A DNA stretch of 64,000 nucleotides from Dryocosmus kuriphilus (taxonomy: Eukaryota > Arthropoda > Insecta > Hymenoptera > Cynipidae). Of the stretch, positions 58,703-64,000 are shown in pieces; within the stretch, counting starts at the first letter, position 1, and each line of letters starts with the position of its first letter. The stretch lies in NCBI GenBank assembly GCA_038277395.1, contig CM076193.1, positions 95,061,583-95,125,582 of the forward strand. Reading direction: 5' to 3'. The notes below the pieces were generated by a model that was not told the DNA's origin, searched no databases, and worked only from the letters and a program-made list of their open reading frames with translations. Made by a program: the position numbers and the translations under genes.

Positions 58703-59526
58703 TTTAATTTGAAATTATTGATTGCATACTTACGAGCATTTAAATTCTAACAAAGTAAAAACACTATGTACTATCACATTCATCACATTTTAGAAATAAA
58801 GCTAGGAAGGCAAGGTACACGTTGGTGTACGTTCATTTGTTTCTAACTTTTTAGTTCATAACACTCATTCCTACTAACCTAAAAAGATCACTTCTGCATA
58901 CAAATCTAACCTTTCACGAATTATCCAGATCGGACACATGACACTGACAATAAAAACATATTAATTGCGTTGTTACTTGTTCCTCAAAATTAGAAGACTC
59001 CTTCTTGGGAAATTTTTTAAGTCAAGTGTTTTGTGAATACAAGGAACAAAAAAAAAAAGTTTAAAAAAATGTTATCTTAGTAAAAATTGAAAAATTACCA
59101 GAGGACAAAAGTTACTTCGCCATGCAGAAAACACATTTTTTAATTTTTTAATTTAATAACAACAAGTAAATGGTAAAACACATTATGCTACAATCTTTTT
59201 TTGAAAATTTTACTTATAAAAAATATTACACTTCGTTTAATTTAAATATAATTTTATTTGTACGCATTATTCAGTATTCTTTTATTTGTATATTTTTGCA
59301 TGTTTGAATGAAACAAAAATGTATTCATACGTTCAAAATATTTGATGGCCCTCAAGAGGGGCGATTAGTATTAAAAAGTACTGGTAAGTGCTGTAAAAAA
59401 TTATTATTAGCCCTCGATAAAAACAACAGTCAACTGTGAATTTTTAAAAACTCATCTTCGGCTTTGAATGCATGCGCGGTTAATTCAATTATGTTCGCGA
59501 TAGTAAGAAGATACCGATTTGACGAA

Positions 59527-60032
59527 CTATAGGCGAGAAATATTTTTTGAATCATAGTCATTAATCCGGCTCTTAAAAAATTCATATTTCTTTTTCGAAT
59601 CAGAATTCTGATGCTTGTAGGTTAAAACAATGCTATTACGCTTGTAATAGGATTGCGTTTGAATCTCGAGCAGAGTTTGAATAACTGCATAAATTGGAGG
59701 GTGCGGGTGACCAAACATTTATTATAATCGGAATAAAAAAATTCACACGCATTCGTTGTCCGTGTCAAAGCCGCAGTTTTTTCTGTCCAGATTTTTGAAG
59801 GAAATAAAGCATCGTTACATGTATAGGTGTTTGTGAGGTATTCCGCGAATTTGATCAGCCTGTCGTCAAGTGGTATCAATGTTAGCAAGTCGAATGCAAA
59901 ATAATGTCGTACTTCCGGGCTATCGAGAAATATTAAACCGTAACAAACGCGCAACCAGTGACCGATCAAAGTAAATTTACCTCGTAACATAATACTCTCA
60001 TTATTTACACATTCACTAATACACTCATTCAT
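59527..60032 (-). pseudogene. Mutator-like (MULE) transposase C-terminal fragment, left arm
   Basis: The minus-strand frame from 60032 has VRHYFAFDLLTLIPLDDRL, then FAEYLTNTYTCNDALFPSKI and a W…TRTTNACEFFYSDYN stretch. A frameshift near 59700 leads to HPPIYAVIQTLLEIQTQSYY. The 'LFP…W…RTTNACExFH…FN' order is what I know from the C-terminal region of MULE-type transposases in insects. The N-terminal DDE part is absent. The mirrored right-arm copy is more decayed. Confidence 0.55.
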
Positions 60033-60387
60033 TTGCTTCTTAGGAGTCCAGAAATCTACTTATTCTTACGAAGAATAATTAGAAGGAAAGGCAACGACAA
60101 TAGTGTAGATACGCCTACATTCTTATATATATTGCAAATATTTATGTCTTTATTATTATTACATCTATTATATACTCACCGCTTACATGTGTGCGTGTTG
60201 GCGATTCACTTCAGCTCCGGCAAAAATTTAACATCGTTGCTCCTCGATTGTTTCTTCAAAACGCGAAGTTGAAGCCTTTAAATTTTTTAAAATTCTTAAT
60301 TGTTCTTGCGAAAGTTTATTACCGTTCTTAAAATAACATAACATTTTTTCAACCTCCAAAAGACGAATTTCCATTTTAGATGCTGCT

Positions 60388-60825
60388 TTCGAAACATTAA
60401 ATGTAACACAAATTTTGTAATGACTCGCAAAGAAATTCTTTTGCTGTTTTAAAATGAGTTTTCTTATCTTGGACTTGACGATTTATTTTCAAGAACGAAA
60501 GTTCGTTTGGTTTTCCCAGCTTTATTTTTCTTTCAGTTTTGTTACATTAAATGTAACAAAAATTTTGTAATGAATCGCAAAGAACTAATTTTGCGGTTTC
60601 AAAATGAGTTCTCTTATCTTGGACTTGTTGAATTATTTTCAAGAACGAAAGTACGTTTGGTTTTCCCATCTTTAATTTTTTATCAAAATTTTTTACAATG
60701 AATATAACAAACATTTTTTGATGAATCGCAAAGAATTACTTATCACAGACTTGCTAATTAACTTTCAATAACAAAAGTTCGTTTCCTTTTTCTGAACTTT
60801 AAATTTCTTTATTGCTTTGTTACAA
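60388..60825 (+). repeat. Three ~150-bp direct repeats in the foldback loop
   Basis: Units start near 60388, 60541 and 60690. Each contains 'attaaatgtaaca' or a variant, 'gtaatgaatcgcaaagaa', 'tcttatcttggacttg' (not complete in unit 3) and 'acgaaagt(t/a)cgtttggttttcc'. The 64-codon frame here is not conserved between units. Confidence 0.75.
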
Positions 60826-61394
60826 AAAATGATAGGGAAGTTCTGTAATAAATGGAAATTCGTCTTTTGGAGATTGAGCAAATGTTATGTTATTTTAAGA
60901 ACTGTAATAAACGTTCGCAAGAACAATTTAGAATTTTAAAAAATTTAAAGGCTTGAACTTCGCGTTTTGAAGAAACAATCGAGGAGCAACGATGTTAAAT
61001 TTTGCCGGAGCTGAAGTGAACCGCCATCACGCATACTATCTTAACACTTATGAGACAAACAAGTGGTTGCTAAATCTCGCTTCTGAGTGGTTCAATATGC
61101 CCAACTTTGAAGCTTTACTGTGTCCAAGCTAAGGCCCAGATCAAATTTTGCCACAAGACTTTTCTGTTTCTTTTTTTGTGCTCTATCACACATTACCGGG
61201 ATGTTCATAGGTGGTGGGGGGCACCCTGCATAATAGATGTAATAATAATAACGACATAAATATTTGCAATATATAAGAATGTAAACGTATCCTATTGTCG
61301 TTGCCTTTCCTTCTAATTATTCTTCGTAAGAATAAATAGATTTCTGGATTCCTCAGAAGCAAGTGAATGACTGTATTAGTGAATGTGTAAATAA

Positions 61395-61965
61395 TGAGAG
61401 TATTAGTTATAAGCTAAATTTACTTTGATCGGTCACTGGTTGCGCGTTTGTTACGGTTTAATATTTCTCGCAGCTCGGAAGTGCGACATTATTTTGCATT
61501 CGATTTGCTACCATTGATACCACTTGACCACAGACTGATCAAATTCGCGGAATACCTCACAAACACCTATACATGTAACGAAGCTTTATTTCCTCCAAAA
61601 ATCTGAACAGAAAAAACTGCAGTTTTGACACGGACAACGAATGCGTGTGAATTTTTTCATTCCGATTATAATAAATCTTAGTCACCCACACCCTCCAATG
61701 TATGCAGTTATTCAAACTCTGCTCGAGATTCAAACGCAATCCTATTACAAGCGTTATAACATTTTTTTTACCCTGCAAGCATCAGAATTCTGATTCGAAA
61801 AAGAAATATGAAATTTTTAAGAGCCGGATTAATGACTATGATTCAAAAAAGATTTTTTGCCTATAGTTCGTCAAATCGGTATCTTCCTACTATCACGAAC
61901 ATAATTGAATTAACCGCGCATGCATTCAAAGCCGAAGATGAGTTTTTACAAATTCACAATTAAAT
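61395..61965 (+). pseudogene. Mutator-like transposase fragment, right arm
   Basis: The inverse copy of 59527-60032. EVRHYFAFDLLPLIPLDHRL and TRTTNACEFFHSDYN are readable, with stops such as the one after PPKI, and then 'ppnvyavIQTLLEIQTQSYY' in another frame. It is more broken than the left copy but keeps CEFFH, where the left has CEFFY. Confidence 0.55.
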
Positions 61966-62565
61966 ATTGTTTCTATCAAGGGCCAATAATCATTTTTTAC
62001 AAATATTACCAAATATTTTGAACGTATGAATACATTTTTTTTCATTCAAACATGACAAAAATTTACAAATAAAAGAATACTGAATAATGCGTAAAAATAA
62101 AATTATATTTGAATTAAACGAAGTGTAATATTCTTTATAAGTAACATTTTCAAAAGTAGATTGTAGCATTATGTGTTTTACCATTTACTTGTCGTTATTT
62201 AATTTAAAAATTTAAAAATGTGTTCACAAAACACTTGACTTTAAAAATTTCCACAGAAGGAGTATTCTAATTTTGAGGAACAAGTAACAACGTAATTAAT
62301 GTTAATATTTTTATTGTCAGTGTCATACATCCGATCTGGATAATTCGTGAAAGGTTAGATTTGTATGCTAAAGTGATTTTTTTTTGTCAGCAGGACTGAG
62401 TGTTACGAACTAACAAGTCAAAAACAAATGAACGTATACCAACGTGTACCTTGCCTACCTAACCTTATTCCTAAAATGTGATGAATGTGATAGTACCTAA
62501 AGTGTCTTTCCTTTATTAGAATTTAAATGCTCGTGAGTATGCAATTAATAATTTCAAATTTAAAT

Positions 62566-63090
62566 GGAACCAGTCGTGGGTGTCGTGAGCCCACATTGGT
62601 AAAAAAGTAGGTACACGACAGCCATGGTTTGGTAAAGACACACCCTTTCGCGTCCATACGCAATACGTGGGTTCTACCAAGCCGAGGCCCAGCGTGTATC
62701 CACCTGGTAACACTACCCGAACCAAAACTAAAAATCTTGTAAGGGGAAAATCCTGCTGCCCCATTGGACACCACAGCGATGACACTGCCCGCAAGAGATG
62801 TGTGGAATGATTCACCTGTAGGGTCAACGTGGTATTGATGCCAGTGTAGCGCACTGCCTCGCAGGGGGACGTTAGGATACGAGGATGAAACCGAAATGTG
62901 TCTGACGACAAGTTGACACGGTCCTTGTCAAAGTCGGAAAGCTCCCATACTTAGACCTAGGGAGGTATGGGGTTTATCACTCCTGGGACGGTGGACTCAC
63001 CTGCGATCGGAACAAGATCTCTAACGTGCGGACTTTCTTAAAACTATCATGGCTAACTTCCAAAACAAACAACTGCAATAAAATATCTTA
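62566..63090 (+). other. Probable 5' leader of an RTE-like element
   Basis: The sequence changes abruptly after the foldback arm at about 62565 to GC-richer DNA that leads without a break into the endonuclease frame. Minus-strand frames here lack recognisable domains. The left element boundary is an estimate. Confidence 0.4.
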
Positions 63091-63091
63091 A

Positions 63092-63956
63092 GGCGGGAAC
63101 TCTGAACGCGCGTAGTATAAATACTGGCGGATTTAGCGAACTCATTGAGATAGCAAAGAGATACGATATTGATATAATAGTACTTCAAGAAACCTGCTGG
63201 CCGGGCGAGCACGCATCAATCTCTAAGGATAACTACACTTTTCACTATGAGGGGGCTAAAGGGCGCAAACTGGGGACCAGGTTTCTTATTAATAAACGAA
63301 ATTTGCAAGCGGTTATCGATATGCAATTCATTAACGACCGGTTATCATATATTGTACTAAAGGGTAATTTCTGCAAACAGATGCTAATTAACGTGCACTG
63401 CCCTACCGAGGACAAAGACGAAGACACTAAAGATCTTTTTTACGAAATAATCGAAAAAGTTTTTGACAAGTTCTCGAAGTTTGATGCAAAAATAGTATTG
63501 GGAGACTTCAACGCGAAAATTGGAAAAGAACCGATGTATAGGCCTACAATAGGGTCAGAAGACTTGCATGATGTCAGTAATGATAATGGGACTAGAGTAA
63601 TAAACTTTGCAGCTTCAAAGAACCTCGTTGTCAAAAGCACATATTTCAAGCATAAAAATATACACAAGGCTACCTGGACATCACCAGATGGTATCACTCA
63701 CAATCAGATTGATCACGTTTTAATTGACAGAAGACGTCATACAAACATTCTCAATGTAAGATCGTACACGGGAGCGGATTTATATTTATACCACTTCCTC
63801 GTGATAGTGAAACTAAGATCGAGACTAGCTTTAAATAAGAAAACTAGCCCTCCAGAGCCAGCAATAAGTTTCAATATAGATAAGTTTAAAATACCAACAG
63901 AAACATTGAATTATCAAGTAAAGATTGCTAATAGTTTCGATGCTCTTCAAAAATAG
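63092..63956 (+). pseudogene. RTE-like retrotransposon endonuclease (APE-type), 5' part
   Basis: One frame from about 63092 reads AGTLNARSINTGGFSEL, IDIIVLQETCWPGEH (catalytic Glu in LQET), INVHCPTEDKDEDTKDLF, KIVLGDFNAKIG (catalytic Asp/Asn) and INFAASKNLVVKSTYFKHKN, then HNQIDHVLIDRR. These are hallmarks of the endonuclease domain of RTE-type LINEs, which nicks DNA to prime reverse transcription. The expected SDH motif near the end reads LYH, so two active-site residues are lost. The frame stops at 63956. The reverse transcriptase should follow beyond the window. The Met at 63303 is internal, not the true start. Confidence 0.85.
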
Positions 63957-64000
63957 AGAGACGATAGTGATAATTGTGAGGAGGACCTGGAAACCCTGTG

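Larger units (their letters stand above)
58703..62565. mobile_element. Foldback element with Mutator-like transposase relics
   Basis: The left arm 58703-60376 is inverted in 60854-62565. Outer-edge match: 'ttgaaattattgattgcata' against the inverse of 'atgcaattaataatttcaa'; inner-edge match: 'agacgaatttccatt'. The right arm has a ~216 bp insertion (about 61021-61236) and the left arm an ~85 bp one (about 59037-59125). The loop holds three ~150 bp direct repeats. The arms carry a MULE-like transposase fragment. No TSD was identified. Confidence 0.75.

Noticed and set aside
62516..62911. 131-codon minus-strand frame
   Set aside because: It is antisense to the probable RTE leader and shows no domain.

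Overview
This 64 kb window is AT-rich, intron-bearing, repeat-saturated nuclear DNA from an insect or a close arthropod relative. The firmest host anchor is the last coding exon of the Na+/K+-ATPase alpha subunit on the minus strand (50812-50932), ending in the family signature NPGGWLEQETYY. A second possible host-type exon encodes the start of a THAP zinc finger (33599-33734, minus). No bacterial-style operons, rRNA genes or CRISPR arrays are present. Nearly everything else is mobile or repeat DNA, much of it nested, so the window reads as an insertion history.

Layout. 1-5400: degenerate dispersed and tandem duplications, including repeat family R, which carries a fossil coding 3' end. 5403-5651: a short acidic ORF related to that fossil end. 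5885-9434: a nearly complete DNA transposon with ~365 bp terminal inverted repeats (TIRs) and a transposase-like gene broken by one in-frame stop. 9651-14012: more R copies alternating with a ~140-150 bp tandem family (S). 14826-16222, 26904-27390 and 30181-32760: modules of family X, delimited by ACATTCTCAT and GC-rich hairpins; two copies form a 1 kb-armed inverted repeat.

16223-26903: a 5'-truncated, env-bearing Ty3/gypsy (errantivirus-like) provirus relic in family X. It retains an RNase H1-type domain, a long acidic/proline-rich linker, an OARD1-like macro domain, a broken integrase, an F-type envelope relic and a 3' LTR. Its integrase is split by a 3475 bp DNA transposon (18296-21770) with 8-bp target site duplications (TSDs). 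A second copy, also 3475 bp and with its own 8-bp TSD, lies inverted at 51779-55253. Each copy carries different inactivating lesions.

34439-40191: a cluster of three related LTRs, all bordered by CCAA; two belong to an internally deleted gypsy-type element that keeps gag with four zinc knuckles. 40255-44046: a large inverted-repeat structure with tRNA-like ends, a 288 bp hAT-type MITE (TSD GGTCTAAT, with its empty site preserved in the opposite arm) and GC-rich snap-back modules. 45300-50800: mostly anonymous DNA downstream of Na+/K+-ATPase alpha. 58703-62565: a foldback element whose arms carry a Mutator-like transposase relic on each side of a tandem-repeat loop. 62566-64000: the 5' part of an RTE-like non-LTR retrotransposon, running off the window.

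All family assignments come from reading motifs in the sequence and from knowledge of the families; no database search was run.
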